A stretch of DNA of 63,205 bases. Source: an uncultured Clostridia bacterium (GTDB lineage: Bacteria > Bacillota > Clostridia > TANB77 > CAG-508). Location: positions 1 to 63,205 of the forward strand of contig CATJWN010000031.1 of assembly GCA_949745595.1 (NCBI GenBank), given 5' to 3'. The position numbers were made by a program, and so were the translations under genes. The notes below the pieces were generated by a model. The model ran no database searches, was not told the origin of the DNA, and saw only the letters and a list, made by a program, of their open reading frames with translations. Positions within the stretch are counted from its first letter, which is position 1. Every line of letters begins with the position of its first letter. This document shows, in pieces, positions 35,039-45,072 of this stretch.

Positions 35039-36224
35039 TTATTTATATTTCCTATATTTTTCTATGTCTTCTACATTACTAGTTTCACTGTCTTGTGTAT
35101 TTCCTGAAACTTCATGTTCTACATTTATCTCTTCATGTTCATCATCAGAAGATAATAACTTAACTTTGAAAAATTCTTTATAACCTAGGGCTATAATCAA
35201 AGCAATCATAATAGCAAAAGACATTGCTTTCCAAATTCCACTATCTAATAAAATTATTGCAAACATCCCAAACACTGCACTTATAGCATACAAAATCAAA
35301 ACTGCTTGTCTCTGGGTAAAACCCTTCTGCAACATTTTATGATGTAAATGTCCTGCATCTGGCTCAATTATAGATTTCAAATTTTTACCTTTTATAATTC
35401 TTCTAATTATTGCAAACAAAGTATCAAACACTGGCAATGCAAGCACTATAAGTGGTGCTACAATTACTATAGCCGTATATGTTTTAGCAACACCTAAAAT
35501 AGAAATTACAGATAAACTATATCCTAAAAAGTTTGAACCTGTATCACCTATAAATGTTTTTGCTGGATTAAAATTATATGGTAAAAATCCAACTAATGAA
35601 CCACAAAGTGACGTTATAAGCAATATAGAAATAAGTGGTGAATCATTAAGCGCAAAAATCATAAGTAGTGATATACTTGAAATAATTGATATACCAGTTG
35701 AAAGTCCATCTAAACCATCAATTAAATTCATAGCATTTGTAATTCCTACAATCCAAAGCACTGAAAAAATATCGTAAAATAATATATTACTTTCTGGAAT
35801 ATCAATAAATGGTAAATTAAAATAATCTATCCTTATTCCCATCTTAACCACTATTATTCCCGCTATCGTTTGTGCCGCTAATTTTGTTAAAGCTTTTGCG
35901 CCTTTTACATCGTCATAAAAACATACAATGCCTATTATCAATGCACCAATTACAAAACCTATAAGCTTTATGTGTAAATCATCTCTAAAAACATCAATAT
36001 TGTTTTCAATAGTCATTACAATCAATAAATATATAACTGATACAAAGAAGCCTAAAATTACAGCTAATCCTCCGAAGTCTTGGCATAGTAATGTGATTTA
36101 CTCTTCTAGGATCCTGTGGCGTATCCACCGCACCAACTTTTTTAGCAAATCTAATTGTGTATGGTGTAGCCATAAATGCTGTTACAAAAGCTATTGTAAA
36201 AGCTATTGCTATATCTCCCCACAT
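35039..36224 (-). CDS. tagO: UDP-GlcNAc: undecaprenyl-phosphate GlcNAc-1-phosphate transferase (TagO/WecA), with CGG +1 frameshift
   Basis: A polytopic membrane enzyme that starts wall teichoic acid or related polymer synthesis. From ATG 36224 the frame reads through ATPYTIRFAKKVGAVDTP to MPRL, then CGG. Skipping one C gives PRLGGLAVILGFF, the conserved continuation, and the intact remainder: DDVKGAKAL, NAMNLIDGLDGLSTGI, the catalytic FIGDTGS loop and HLHHKMLQKG. Total 394 residues. Without the shift the frame ends after 22 unrelated residues. A start at an internal codon downstream would lose the first transmembrane helix and the conserved PRLGG loop. It lies 15 bases after rpiB. Confidence 0.9.
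36072..36074 (-). other. CGG +1 frameshift site in tagO
   Basis: The upstream frame reads AGA CTT CGG AGG ATT AGC. Skipping C gives CTT GGA GGA TTA GCT, that is Leu-Gly-Gly-Leu-Ala, the family's conserved loop. Confidence 0.88.
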
Positions 36225-36239
36225 AGGTTAACGACCTCT

Positions 36240-36686
36240 CTATTTCATATTTTCATTTTCAATTTCTTTAATCATTTCTAATCTATCTGTGTGTCTTCCA
36301 CCTAAGAACTCTGCACCAAGCCATGCACGTAAAATAACTACTGCTTGAGAAATATTAATAAATCTACCTGGTAAAGCAATTACATTAGCATTATTATGTT
36401 CTTTTAATAATTTAGCTACTTCTTCATTCCAGCAAGATGCACATCTAATTCCTTTAAACTTGTTTGCAACAATGCTCATTCCAAAACCTGTTCCACAAAC
36501 TAAAATTGCTTTTTCGCATTCTTTACTCTGAACTGCCTTAACTGCTGGTTCTGCATAAAGTGGATAGTCTGTCCTATCTGTTGAATTACAACCGAAGTCT
36601 TTATACTCTATTTCCTTTTCATCTAAATATTTTTTAATTTCTTCTTTTAATTCATATCCGCCATGATCACAAGCTATTGCTATCAT
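36240..36686 (-). CDS. rpiB: Ribose-5-phosphate isomerase B
   Basis: A 148-residue RpiB/LacAB isomerase interconverting ribose-5-phosphate and ribulose-5-phosphate. Motifs are IACDHGGYELK, the catalytic CGTGFGMSIVANK loop, and HNNANVIALPGRF. Full length. GGAGGTACGTAAGT precedes the ATG. It complements the split transketolase as the pentose phosphate route in this window. Confidence 0.96.
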   Translation of the reverse strand: MIAIACDHGGYELKEEIKKYLDEKEIEYKDFGCNSTDRTDYPLYAEPAVKAVQSKECEKAILVCGTGFGMSIVANKFKGIRCASCWNEEVAKLLKEHNNANVIALPGRFINISQAVVILRAWLGAEFLGGRHTDRLEMIKEIENENMK

Positions 36687-36821
36687 ACTTACGTACCTCC
36701 TATTTTTCTCAATATATCATAGAAACTTCATTTATACAATAGTCATTATAAACAACTTTTGTGAATTTTCTGTGAAATTTTCATATTTTATTAATTAATT
36801 AAACTTTTTTCACTAAACCAC

Positions 36822-36851
36822 TTGATTTTTTAAGTAACTACATGTTATAAT
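36822..36851 (+). promoter_or_regulatory. Promoter of rpsT
   Basis: TTGATT (36822-36827), an 18-base spacer and perfect TATAAT (36846-36851). Confidence 0.75.
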
Positions 36852-36894
36852 GGTTGAAGTAAATTTACTTTATACTAAAGGGAGGTGCAAAGAA

Positions 36895-37158
36895 ATGCCA
36901 AATATTAAATCAGCAATAAAAAGAGTTAGTGTAATTGAGAAAAAAACATTACAAAATAATATGGTAAAATCTGCATACAAAACAGCAGTTAAAACATTTG
37001 AAGCAGCTGTTGAAGAGGGAGACAAGAAAAAAGCTGAAGCTACTTTCAAAGAAGCAGTTAAAAAAGTTGACCAAGCTTGCACAAAAGGTGTAATCAAAGC
37101 AAACACAGCATCAAGAAAAAAATCAAGTTTAGCTAAAAAATTAAATACTGTAAAATAA
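36895..37158 (+). CDS. rpsT: 30S ribosomal protein S20
   Basis: An 87-residue Lys/Ala-rich helical ribosomal protein: MPNIKSAIKRV at the start and IKANTASRKKSSLAKKLN at the end, as usual for S20. I place the start at 36895 after GGGAGGTG; 15 upstream codons are open but are leader sequence. It has its own promoter and terminator. Confidence 0.97.
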   Translation: MPNIKSAIKRVSVIEKKTLQNNMVKSAYKTAVKTFEAAVEEGDKKKAEATFKEAVKKVDQACTKGVIKANTASRKKSSLAKKLNTVK

Positions 37159-37162
37159 AAAA

Positions 37163-37191
37163 TATATCTCACATTTGTGAGATTATTTTTT
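37163..37191 (+). terminator. Terminator of rpsT
   Basis: Seven-base stem ATCTCAC/GTGAGAT, followed by TATTTTTT. Confidence 0.82.
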
Positions 37192-37265
37192 GCCAAAAAT
37201 TACCTTTGAAACTTAAGCTCTAATGTGTTAATCTATATTTATGGATGTTATTTGGAGGTTCTCTT

Positions 37266-37508
37266 ATGAAAGATGATATAATTAGTTTTTTTATAATTAA
37301 AGACAAGAAAATTTTAAACTTGTTAGATAAAACTTTAGCATTTTCTTTTGCTATCTGCTTGCTTGGCATATTAATTTTACATATTTTTTTAGAAAATTTT
37401 ATTTCTTTTAGGCTATATGAAGCCTCAATAATAATTTTTCGCACTGGTCTTTTCATTGGAGTAACTAGTGTAATGTCCTCACTTATAATAAATCGTTATA
37501 ATGGATAA
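37266..37508 (+). CDS. Small membrane protein, function unknown
   Basis: An 80-residue protein with two hydrophobic segments (about 22-47 and 55-72). GGAGG lies seven bases before ATG 37266, which is preferred over an ATG seven codons upstream that lacks a site. It sits between rpsT and gatB and has a similar small-protein layout to YrvJ/DUF-type membrane proteins, but I cannot name a family. Confidence 0.7.
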   Translation: MKDDIISFFIIKDKKILNLLDKTLAFSFAICLLGILILHIFLENFISFRLYEASIIIFRTGLFIGVTSVMSSLIINRYNG

Positions 37509-37562
37509 TATAAGAACCTGCCTAAACTCGCAAGCATACTTATGGATGTGGCAATATAATAA

Positions 37563-37598
37563 AATAACCGTAGACTTAAAAAAATCTACGGTTTAATT
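37563..37598. terminator. Bidirectional terminator between convergent genes
   Basis: Nine-base stem AACCGTAGA/TCTACGGTT with a T-rich stretch on both sides. It serves the small membrane protein gene (plus) and gatB (minus). Confidence 0.8.
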
Positions 37599-37599
37599 T

Positions 37600-39039
37600 T
37601 TATTTATTTAATTCTTCTAAGAACAATTTATTAAGCATTTGTGGATTTGCTTTGCCTTTTGTTTCTTTCATTGCTTGTCCAACTAAGAAGCCAAGTGCTT
37701 TATCCTTTCCTGCTTTATAATCTGCAATAGATTGTGGATTTGCTTCTAATACTTTTGCTACTACTTCTTTAATAGCACCTTCATCAGAAATTTGTACCCA
37801 GCCTTTTGACTCAATTATCTTACTTGGCATTTCTGGATTTTCAAACATCTCTTCTAGAACTTTCTTAGCAATTGCTGAACTTATTGTTCCTTTGTCTATT
37901 AAAGCTACTAATTCACCTAATTCTTTACCTGAGAATTTAAGCTCTTCTGGCTCTTCTTCTCTTTCATTTAAAATCCTAGCTATATCTGACATTATCCAGT
38001 TACTAACTGATTTTGCATTTTTGCAAACCTCTGTTGCTTCCTCAAACATATTTGAATAGTATTTTGAAGCTGTAACAAAATTTGCCGCTTTTTCTGTTAG
38101 TCCCATTTCCTCTAAGTATCTTTTCTTTCTGCTTTCTGGTAGCTCTGGTAAGCCTTTTTTAATATTTTCAATATATTCTTCAGATAATTTTATTGCAACT
38201 AAATCTGGATCTGGAAAATATCTATAATCTTGTGCATCTTCCTTATCTCTCATTGAGAAAGTCTTTCCTGATACATCATCCCATCTTAGAGTTTCCTGTG
38301 TAATAACTCCACCATTTTCAATTACATCTATTTGTCTGTTTGCTTCATATTCGATAGCTCTTACAATACTTCTAAAAGAGTTCATGTTTTTCATTTCTGT
38401 TCTTGTACCAAATTCTGTGCTACCTTTCTTTCTAACAGAAACGTTAACATCTGCTCTTAAAGAGCCTTCTTGCATTTTACAATCTGAAACTTCAATATAT
38501 TCAAATATAGATTTCAATTTTCTAAGATAAGCTTCTACTTCCTCTTTGGTTCTTAAATCAGGTTCAGAAACTACCTCAATTAGTGGTACACCTGCTCTGT
38601 TTAAATCCACAAAGCTTCCTCTACCATATTCATCATGATTTAATTTTCCAGCATCTTCCTCTATATGAATACGTGTTATTCTAATCTTTTTTTCTCCTTC
38701 TGGAGTTTCAATATTTACATATCCTTCATAACAAAGAGGTAAATCAAATTGAGAAATTTGATATGCTTTTGGTAAATCTGGATAAAAATAATTTTTTCTA
38801 TCATTTTTACTGTTTCTAGCAATTTGACAGTTTGTTGCTAATCCTGCTTTTACAGCATATTCTACAACCTTCTCATTTAAAACTGGTAATGTTCCAGGCA
38901 TAGCCATACAAATTGGACAACAATGCGTATTTGGCTCACCACCAAATTGCGTAGGACAAGAACAAAATATTTTTGTCTTTGTTGAAAGTTCACAGTGAAC
39001 TTCAAGTCCCATAACTATTTCATAATCTTCTCTAGCCAT
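37600..39039 (-). CDS. gatB: Asp-tRNA(Asn)/Glu-tRNA(Gln) amidotransferase subunit B
   Basis: A 479-residue GatB: MGLEVHCELSTKTKIFCSC with zinc-region cysteines, DLNRAGVPLIEVVSEPDLR, RTEMKNMNSFRSI and DYRYFPDPDL, then the YqeY-like tail. It presents mischarged tRNA to GatA for amidation. The ATG shares its A with the gatA stop (TAATG) and GGAGG lies in the end of gatA, so translation is coupled. Confidence 0.97.
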   Translation of the reverse strand: MAREDYEIVMGLEVHCELSTKTKIFCSCPTQFGGEPNTHCCPICMAMPGTLPVLNEKVVEYAVKAGLATNCQIARNSKNDRKNYFYPDLPKAYQISQFDLPLCYEGYVNIETPEGEKKIRITRIHIEEDAGKLNHDEYGRGSFVDLNRAGVPLIEVVSEPDLRTKEEVEAYLRKLKSIFEYIEVSDCKMQEGSLRADVNVSVRKKGSTEFGTRTEMKNMNSFRSIVRAIEYEANRQIDVIENGGVITQETLRWDDVSGKTFSMRDKEDAQDYRYFPDPDLVAIKLSEEYIENIKKGLPELPESRKKRYLEEMGLTEKAANFVTASKYYSNMFEEATEVCKNAKSVSNWIMSDIARILNEREEEPEELKFSGKELGELVALIDKGTISSAIAKKVLEEMFENPEMPSKIIESKGWVQISDEGAIKEVVAKVLEANPQSIADYKAGKDKALGFLVGQAMKETKGKANPQMLNKLFLEELNK

Positions 39040-40520
39040 TAGTTATTACCTCCTTCTTTAAAAGTTGGTCTATTTTCTCTAAAGTTTGTATTTTGCTCAT
39101 AAGTATAAGCTGCTCTTAAAATTGTTTCTTCGTCGAAAGCCTTTCCTATTAACTGAATACTTATTGGTAATCCTTTACTATCTAAACCTGAAGGAACACT
39201 TATACCCGGAACTCCACCTATATTTACAGGAACAGTACAAATATCTGCCATATACATCTCAATTGGGTTATCTGATTTCTCACCGAATTTAAAAGCTGTA
39301 GTTGGTGATACAGGTGTTAATAATATATCATATTTTTTGAATAACTCATTATATGCATTATTAATAACTGTTCTAACTTTTTGAGCCTTTTTATAATATG
39401 CGTCATAATATCCAGAAGAAAGTACATAAGTACCTACCATTATTCTTCTTTTTACTTCTGGTCCAAAACCTTCACTTCTTGAATTTCTATAAATATCTTT
39501 TAAATTCTCAAATTTTTCACTTCTATAACCATAACGAATTCCATCAAATCTTCCTAAATTTGAACTAGCTTCAGCATCTGCAATGACATAATAAACAGAA
39601 GTAGCATATTTTCCAACATCAAAAGAACATTCTTCAACAGTGGCTCCAAGTTCTTCAAATTTCTTAGCTGCAGCAAGTACTGATGCCTTTACTTCTTCAT
39701 TTACACCTTCTCCAATATACTCTTTTGGAAGACCAATTTTCATTCCTTTAACATCATTTACTAAAGCTTTTGTATAATCTTTTTTCTCTATTTCCATTGA
39801 TGTAGAATCTTTCTCATCATGCCCTGCTATTAAATTTAAAAGTAAAGCAGAATCGGTAACATCTTTTGTTATAGGTCCTATTTGATCAAGTGAAGATGCA
39901 AAAGCCACTAAACCATATCTTGAAACTAGACCATAAGTTGGCTTTAATCCAACTACACCACAAAGAGATGCTGGTTGTCTAATAGAACCACCTGTGTCGC
40001 TTCCTAAAGCCCAAGGTGCCATATCAGCCGCTACTGCTGCCGCAGAACCACCTGAAGAACCACCAGGTACTCTCTCTAAATCCCAAGGATTTTTAGTTGT
40101 GAAAAAAGCTGAGTTCTCTGTTGAGCTTCCCATTGCGAACTCGTCCATATTTAATTTTCCAAGATAAACTAATTCTTCTTTGTTTAAATTTTCTATAACA
40201 GTTGCGTCATATGGAGCAACAAAATTTTCAAGCATTTTTGAACTGCAAGTAGTTCTTGTGCCTGTAATACACATATTATCTTTTATACCAATTGGAATAC
40301 CTGCATATTTACTAACTGGTTTTCCAGCCTTTCTATCTGCATCAACTTTTCTTGCTTTTTCTAAAGCACTTTCTTCTAAAGTTGAAACATAAGCCTTTAC
40401 AACACCATCTTTTTCTTTTATTCTATTAAAATAACTTTTTGTAACTTCCTCTGAAGTAATCTCACCACTTGCTAACTTGTCCATTAACTCATGGGCTGTA
40501 AGTTCATAAAGTTCCATCAT
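39039..40520 (-). CDS. gatA: Asp-tRNA(Asn)/Glu-tRNA(Gln) amidotransferase subunit A
   Basis: A 493-residue amidase-signature enzyme: catalytic Lys in GIKDNMC, the cis-Ser loop [15 protein letters not shown] and the nucleophile region [13 protein letters not shown]. It releases ammonia from glutamine for GatB. The start overlaps the stop of the upstream nucleotidase gene (ATGA). Confidence 0.97.
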   Translation of the reverse strand: MMELYELTAHELMDKLASGEITSEEVTKSYFNRIKEKDGVVKAYVSTLEESALEKARKVDADRKAGKPVSKYAGIPIGIKDNMCITGTRTTCSSKMLENFVAPYDATVIENLNKEELVYLGKLNMDEFAMGSSTENSAFFTTKNPWDLERVPGGSSGGSAAAVAADMAPWALGSDTGGSIRQPASLCGVVGLKPTYGLVSRYGLVAFASSLDQIGPITKDVTDSALLLNLIAGHDEKDSTSMEIEKKDYTKALVNDVKGMKIGLPKEYIGEGVNEEVKASVLAAAKKFEELGATVEECSFDVGKYATSVYYVIADAEASSNLGRFDGIRYGYRSEKFENLKDIYRNSRSEGFGPEVKRRIMVGTYVLSSGYYDAYYKKAQKVRTVINNAYNELFKKYDILLTPVSPTTAFKFGEKSDNPIEMYMADICTVPVNIGGVPGISVPSGLDSKGLPISIQLIGKAFDEETILRAAYTYEQNTNFRENRPTFKEGGNN

Positions 40521-41125
40521 TTTATCTCCTTCCTTATTTCATGCTCTAAATGAGGCCATGAAAACACTCTCGTAACACCTTCTGCATTACTATTTGCATT
40601 ACACCTATTGTCCATTATAAAGGTTTTTATACCCTTGCTAGCTACGCTGATACAATTTTTTAAACTATCGTCAACAAAAACATCTACATTATTTTCTTTA
40701 GCTATTTCACCTTTGTTTTGAGCATTTACAATCAGCTTGTCATACTCTATTCCGTGCTTTTTAAGCCAAGTTTCTGTTATCTCTTTTGCAGGTGCTAATC
40801 CATCTTCTACTACCTCATCCCATCTAGCTGTAATTAGAATAATTGCATGTCCTTCTTCTTTTAATTTACTTATAATCTCTTTCGCAAAGAAAAATGGGGT
40901 AGTTTGTTCTATCATTTGCCTATAATACTTCCAAAAAAACTTTAACTCCTCTTCTCTGCTCCAAGCATGTATATCTTGTACATAATCTATGTCTAATCTA
41001 TTATTAGATATTTCTTTTATATCTATCTCTCTTCCCAAATCTTCTATTGTAAATTTTTGAGCATAAGCCATCATTACAGCTAATGTATCTGTTATTGTAT
41101 CATCAATATCTAAACCTATTACCAT
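40517..41125 (-). CDS. HAD-family 5'(3')-nucleotidase-like protein
   Basis: A 202-residue HAD hydrolase with the DxDxT nucleophile motif in [12 protein letters not shown], the motif II Thr/Ser region ILITARW, and the acidic motif [10 protein letters not shown]. It resembles NT5C/YqfW-type deoxyribonucleotidases. It is inserted between gatC and gatA in the operon and overlaps gatA by four bases; this placement suggests shared transcription rather than a shared pathway. Confidence 0.88.
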   Translation of the reverse strand: MVIGLDIDDTITDTLAVMMAYAQKFTIEDLGREIDIKEISNNRLDIDYVQDIHAWSREEELKFFWKYYRQMIEQTTPFFFAKEIISKLKEEGHAIILITARWDEVVEDGLAPAKEITETWLKKHGIEYDKLIVNAQNKGEIAKENNVDVFVDDSLKNCISVASKGIKTFIMDNRCNANSNAEGVTRVFSWPHLEHEIRKEIK

Positions 41126-41133
41126 AAAAACTC

Positions 41134-41421
41134 CTAATTTATTACTTTTGGTATTCTAAACATACCATCATCCTTACTTGGTGCATTTTGTAATAAAGCT
41201 TCTTTATCTACACTTTGTTTAATCTCATCTTTTCTAAACACATTGTACTTCTCATTAGCTGCTATTGTCTCACTTACATTGTCAGTATTTACAGAGTTTA
41301 TCATGTTTGCAAACTCCAAAATTTCTGTCATATCGTTTGTATACATCTCAATTTCTGATTCTGTCAAATTTAAACTAGCAAGTTTTGCGATATGAATAAC
41401 TTCTTCTCTACTTATTGCCAT
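41134..41421 (-). CDS. gatC: Asp-tRNA(Asn)/Glu-tRNA(Gln) amidotransferase subunit C
   Basis: A 95-residue GatC that clamps GatA and GatB: ISREEVIHIAKLASLNLTE at the start, SKDDGMFRIPKVI at the end. The start is ATG 41421 with AGAGGAG upstream; the further open frame is leader. First gene of the gatC-nucleotidase-gatA-gatB operon. Confidence 0.95.
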   Translation of the reverse strand: MAISREEVIHIAKLASLNLTESEIEMYTNDMTEILEFANMINSVNTDNVSETIAANEKYNVFRKDEIKQSVDKEALLQNAPSKDDGMFRIPKVIN

Positions 41422-41494
41422 TTTCATCTCTCCTCTCATATATTTTATAATTATATACTGAAATGCCAAAAATTACAAGTTTTTAATTGCAAAA

Positions 41495-41520
41495 AAATGT
41501 AGCTTCAAAGCTACATTTAA
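41495..41520 (-). terminator. Terminator of zinc-ribbon gene operon
   Basis: Nine-base stem AATGTAGCT/AGCTACATT, followed by TTTTTTTGC on the minus strand. It separates the der-plsY-gpsA run from gatC. Confidence 0.8.
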
Positions 41521-41523
41521 AAA

Positions 41524-42087
41524 TTATTCATTTTTTGGTTCTTCATTATTTTCTGTAGAATTGTCCTCATCATTATCTGACATGTTTTCTTCATGATTTT
41601 CGCTTGACTCTTCTGGAACACTTGAAAGCTCAATTACTTCTGGTACAGTCTCAACTTTTTCAGCCTCAACATCTTTGGCCTCTGGTGCAGGTTCTGCAGT
41701 CACAGTAACTGTAAGTTCTGTATTCTTTGGTTGCTTTGCTCCACATCTTGAGCAAAAGTCCGCATTTAAGTCTAACTCAGTTCCACAATCACTACATTTT
41801 TTAATATTTTTTAATGCTAATAATTCTACTTCTGCTTTTTCTATATTCTCTTTTAGTCTCTCAATTTCTTCACATTTTGGAGTAATCTCTTCTTTAGAAG
41901 CATCTTCTCCTGCCTTCATTTTTTCATATACAATTTTTCCAATTGCTTTATATTCATTATCTATTTTTTCTTTGCAATCTGAAATTTTACCTTTTAATTT
42001 TAATTCTTCTGAAAGTTTTGTAGTTTTTTCTTTTGCTGTTTGATAAGCTTCTGTAGTTTTCTTACCTAGTTTATTAAAAAAATCCAT
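41524..42087 (-). CDS. Zinc-ribbon protein with coiled coil and acidic tail
   Basis: A 187-residue protein: a helical, Lys/Glu-rich N-terminal ~95 residues, a double-Cys zinc ribbon (CSDCGTELDLNADFCSRCG, about 97-116) and an acidic disordered C-terminus. Similar small proteins occur widely in Clostridia with no known function. It directly follows gpsA. AAAGGAGG precedes the ATG. Confidence 0.82.
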   Translation of the reverse strand: MDFFNKLGKKTTEAYQTAKEKTTKLSEELKLKGKISDCKEKIDNEYKAIGKIVYEKMKAGEDASKEEITPKCEEIERLKENIEKAEVELLALKNIKKCSDCGTELDLNADFCSRCGAKQPKNTELTVTVTAEPAPEAKDVEAEKVETVPEVIELSSVPEESSENHEENMSDNDEDNSTENNEEPKNE

Positions 42088-42101
42088 TTTCCATCCTCCT
42101 T

Positions 42102-43088
42102 TTATTCTGATTTCTGTTCTCTTGTCATAAGAATATTTACTGCATCTTTTGGACTAAGTCCTTTATATAAAACTTCATAAACTTTTTCAACTATTGGCAT
42201 CTCTATATTATACTTTTTCGCAAGTTTATAAGCTACATCTATATTATCAACACTTTCAATAGTCATTCCCACTTGTTTTCTTGTCTCTTCTATAGTATAA
42301 CCTCTACCTATTAATTCTCCTGCTTTTCTATTTCTGCTGTGAACACTTCCACAAGTAACTATTAAATCTCCAAGACCTGTTAATCCATAAAAAGTTTTAC
42401 TTTGTCCTCCCATTGCTGTTCCTAATCTATCGATTTCTACAAGGCCTCTTGTAGCAAGTGCTGCAAAAGTATTGTCACCTAAGTTTAATCCTACTGCTAT
42501 ACCTGCGCAAAAAGCTATAATATTCTTTAAAGCTCCTCCAAGTTCTACACCTTTTACATCTTCAGAAGTATAAAGTCTTAAAGTATTGCTTTTAAATTCT
42601 TCTGAAACCATTTCTCTTACATCTTCATGTTTTGAAGCTACCACTAAAAGAGTTGGTACTCCAATAGAAACTTCTTCTGCATGACTAGGCCCTGATAAAA
42701 TTCCTGTTTTTATTCCTGGAAGTTCTTCTTCCATAACTTGATCTAAAGTATATTCTGTTTCAGCTTCAAAACCTTTTGAACACATAAGTACTATTTGATT
42801 TGGTTTCACAAAACCTTTATACTTTTTTATTGTACTTCTTACGAATTTTGAAGGCGTAACATGAAGAATAATATCAGCTTCTTCTAAAACTTCTTCAAAA
42901 CTTGATGAGCATATTACTCCATCTGGAATTCTTGCTTTTGGTAAAAATACACATTTTCTTTTATTATTTATTAGATTTTTTTCGTCTTCATCAAAAGACC
43001 ACATCTTAACTTTATGTCCATTATTTGCAAGATATATTCCTAAAGCTGCTCCCCAGCTTCCACTACCAATAATTGCTATATTTTTCAA
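42102..43088 (-). CDS. gpsA: Glycerol-3-phosphate dehydrogenase [NAD(P)+]
   Basis: A 328-residue enzyme making sn-glycerol-3-phosphate for phospholipids: Rossmann start IIGSGSWGAALGIYLANNGH, GPSHAEEVSIG, catalytic Lys in ELGGALKNIIAF and GLGDLIVTC. The start is TTG with GGAGGAATAATATT upstream. It is co-directional with plsY, which uses its product. Confidence 0.96.
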   Translation of the reverse strand: MKNIAIIGSGSWGAALGIYLANNGHKVKMWSFDEDEKNLINNKRKCVFLPKARIPDGVICSSSFEEVLEEADIILHVTPSKFVRSTIKKYKGFVKPNQIVLMCSKGFEAETEYTLDQVMEEELPGIKTGILSGPSHAEEVSIGVPTLLVVASKHEDVREMVSEEFKSNTLRLYTSEDVKGVELGGALKNIIAFCAGIAVGLNLGDNTFAALATRGLVEIDRLGTAMGGQSKTFYGLTGLGDLIVTCGSVHSRNRKAGELIGRGYTIEETRKQVGMTIESVDNIDVAYKLAKKYNIEMPIVEKVYEVLYKGLSPKDAVNILMTREQKSE

Positions 43089-43102
43089 AATATTATTCCT
43101 CC

Positions 43103-43735
43103 TTAGTTTTCTGACTTTTTAAAACTAATCTTATTTTCTGTACCATTTAAAAGACGTTTTATATTGCTTCTATGATTATATGCTATAAAGACAGCCATTA
43201 TAATACCAAAAATAATGTAATTTCCATCTACTATATAATGCTCGTGGATAAAAACCGTAAGCACTGGGAATAATATTGCTGCACATATTGAACCTAATGA
43301 TACCATTCTTGTAAGTATCATTAAGATTAATGCAAATACTAAACATATAAGCCCTATTTGCCAGTTTACTAGAAGAATAACTCCTAAACTTGTTGCAACA
43401 CCTTTTCCTCCTCTAAATTCGAAAAAGATTGGGAAAGTATGTCCTATTACAACTGCAACCGCTGCGATTTGAACTAAAATCGCTTTATCTACTGAACTAT
43501 TGATTTTTCCAATTAATAATGCAATTGCAATTGCTACTACTCCTTTTAGTATGTCACAAACTAATGTAAGTAATGCAGCTTTTTTTCCAACACTACGTAA
43601 CATATTTGTACTTCCCGCATTTCCACTACCTTTTTCTCTAACATCAAAACCAGCCATTTTTCTGCTTATTATTACAGAAAAGCTGATACTTCCTATGGCA
43701 TAGGCAATAATTGCCATAACAACATATAATACCAT
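43103..43735 (-). CDS. plsY: Glycerol-3-phosphate acyltransferase PlsY
   Basis: A 210-residue polytopic membrane enzyme that acylates glycerol-3-phosphate with acyl-phosphate. Three conserved loops are visible: GSGNAGSTNMLR, GHTFPIFFEFRGGKGVATS and YNHRSNIKRL. AAGGAGGTAATT precedes the ATG. It forms a run with der upstream and gpsA downstream, a common Clostridia order. Confidence 0.96.
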   Translation of the reverse strand: MVLYVVMAIIAYAIGSISFSVIISRKMAGFDVREKGSGNAGSTNMLRSVGKKAALLTLVCDILKGVVAIAIALLIGKINSSVDKAILVQIAAVAVVIGHTFPIFFEFRGGKGVATSLGVILLVNWQIGLICLVFALILMILTRMVSLGSICAAILFPVLTVFIHEHYIVDGNYIIFGIIMAVFIAYNHRSNIKRLLNGTENKISFKKSEN

Positions 43736-43745
43736 AATTACCTCC

Positions 43746-45071
43746 TTATTCCTTTTCTGATTTTTCTCTTATAATTAATCTTACAGGTGTTCCCTCTAAG
43801 CCAAAATTATTTCTAAAATTATTTATTAAATACCTTTGATATGAGAAGTGAAATAAATCTTTATTATTCACAAATATAACAAAAGTAGGTGGTTTTGTAG
43901 AAGCTTGTGTACCGTACAAAATCTTAAGTCTTTTTCCTTTGTCAGTTGGTGGCTGTACTACTGCAATTGCTTCATTTATTACATCATTTATAACAGAAGT
44001 TGAAACCCTCAAAGAATTTTGTTTATAGACCTCGTTTACTTTTTCAAAAATTTTATTTACTCTTTGTCCAGTTTTAGCCGAAATAAACATAATCGGTGCG
44101 TAAGTAGCATACGATATCTTATTATAAATATCTTTTTTATACTCTTCCATAGTATAATTATCTTTTTCTATTTCATCCCATTTATTAACAACAATTATAA
44201 TACCTTTTCCAGCTTCATGTGCTTCTCCAAGTATTTTTGCATCCTGATCTGTCACTCCTTCTAAAGCATCAATTAGTACTAAGCACACATCTGCTCTCTC
44301 AATTGCAAATAAAGTCCTCATAACACTAAATTTTTCTATAGCTTCATTAACTTTACTTTTTCTTCTAATGCCTGCTGTATCTATAAAAATGTATTTTCCA
44401 AATTCATTTTCGAACTCAGAATCTATTGCATCTCTAGTCGTGCCTGCTATATCACTTACTATACTTCTATCTTGTCCAAGTATCCTATTTAATAAAGAAG
44501 ACTTACCAACATTAGGCTTACCTATCAATGCAACTCTTATATTATCTTCATCACCTTCGTCCTCTGATTTTGGTGGAAGTAAATCATAAATCTCGTCTAG
44601 CAAATCACCTATTCCCATTGCATTTGCGGCCGAAATTGCGTGTGGCTCTCCTAGTCCTAAATTATAAAATTCATAAATTTCGCTAGGCACCTCACCGAAA
44701 GTATCTACTTTATTGCAAGCAAGTATGATAGGCTTTTTAGATTTCTTAAGCATAACTGCAATTTCACTATCTGCAGCTGTTACTCCCTCTTTTACATTAG
44801 TCATAAATAATATAACATCTGCTACACCTATTGCAATATTTGCTTGTTCTCTCATTTGAGATAAAATAATATCATCACTTTCTGGCTCGATACCACCTGT
44901 ATCGATTAAAGTAAACTCTCTATCACGCCAAGAAGTATCTGCATAAACCCTATCTCTCGTAACACCAGGCGTATCTTCTACTATTGATATTCTTTGTCCG
45001 ACAACATAGTTAAAAAATCTAGATTTACCTACATTAGGTTTTCCAACTATTGCCACTATTGGTTTTGACAT
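43746..45071 (-). CDS. der: GTPase Der (EngA), ribosome assembly
   Basis: A 441-residue protein with two GTPase domains in tandem, each with a P-loop (GKPNVGKSRFFN and GKPNVGKSSLLN), DTGG or DTAG switch II motifs and NKxD (NKVD, NKWD), followed by the KH-like C-terminal domain. It is needed for 50S subunit maturation. Full length. Confidence 0.97.
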   Translation of the reverse strand: MSKPIVAIVGKPNVGKSRFFNYVVGQRISIVEDTPGVTRDRVYADTSWRDREFTLIDTGGIEPESDDIILSQMREQANIAIGVADVILFMTNVKEGVTAADSEIAVMLKKSKKPIILACNKVDTFGEVPSEIYEFYNLGLGEPHAISAANAMGIGDLLDEIYDLLPPKSEDEGDEDNIRVALIGKPNVGKSSLLNRILGQDRSIVSDIAGTTRDAIDSEFENEFGKYIFIDTAGIRRKSKVNEAIEKFSVMRTLFAIERADVCLVLIDALEGVTDQDAKILGEAHEAGKGIIIVVNKWDEIEKDNYTMEEYKKDIYNKISYATYAPIMFISAKTGQRVNKIFEKVNEVYKQNSLRVSTSVINDVINEAIAVVQPPTDKGKRLKILYGTQASTKPPTFVIFVNNKDLFHFSYQRYLINNFRNNFGLEGTPVRLIIREKSEKE

Positions 45072-45072
45072 T

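Noticed and set aside
35039..36025. TagO starting at an internal ATG/GTG near 36025
   Set aside because: This would lose the first membrane helix and the conserved PRLGG loop, which are encoded in the adjoining frame with a proper start and ribosome site.
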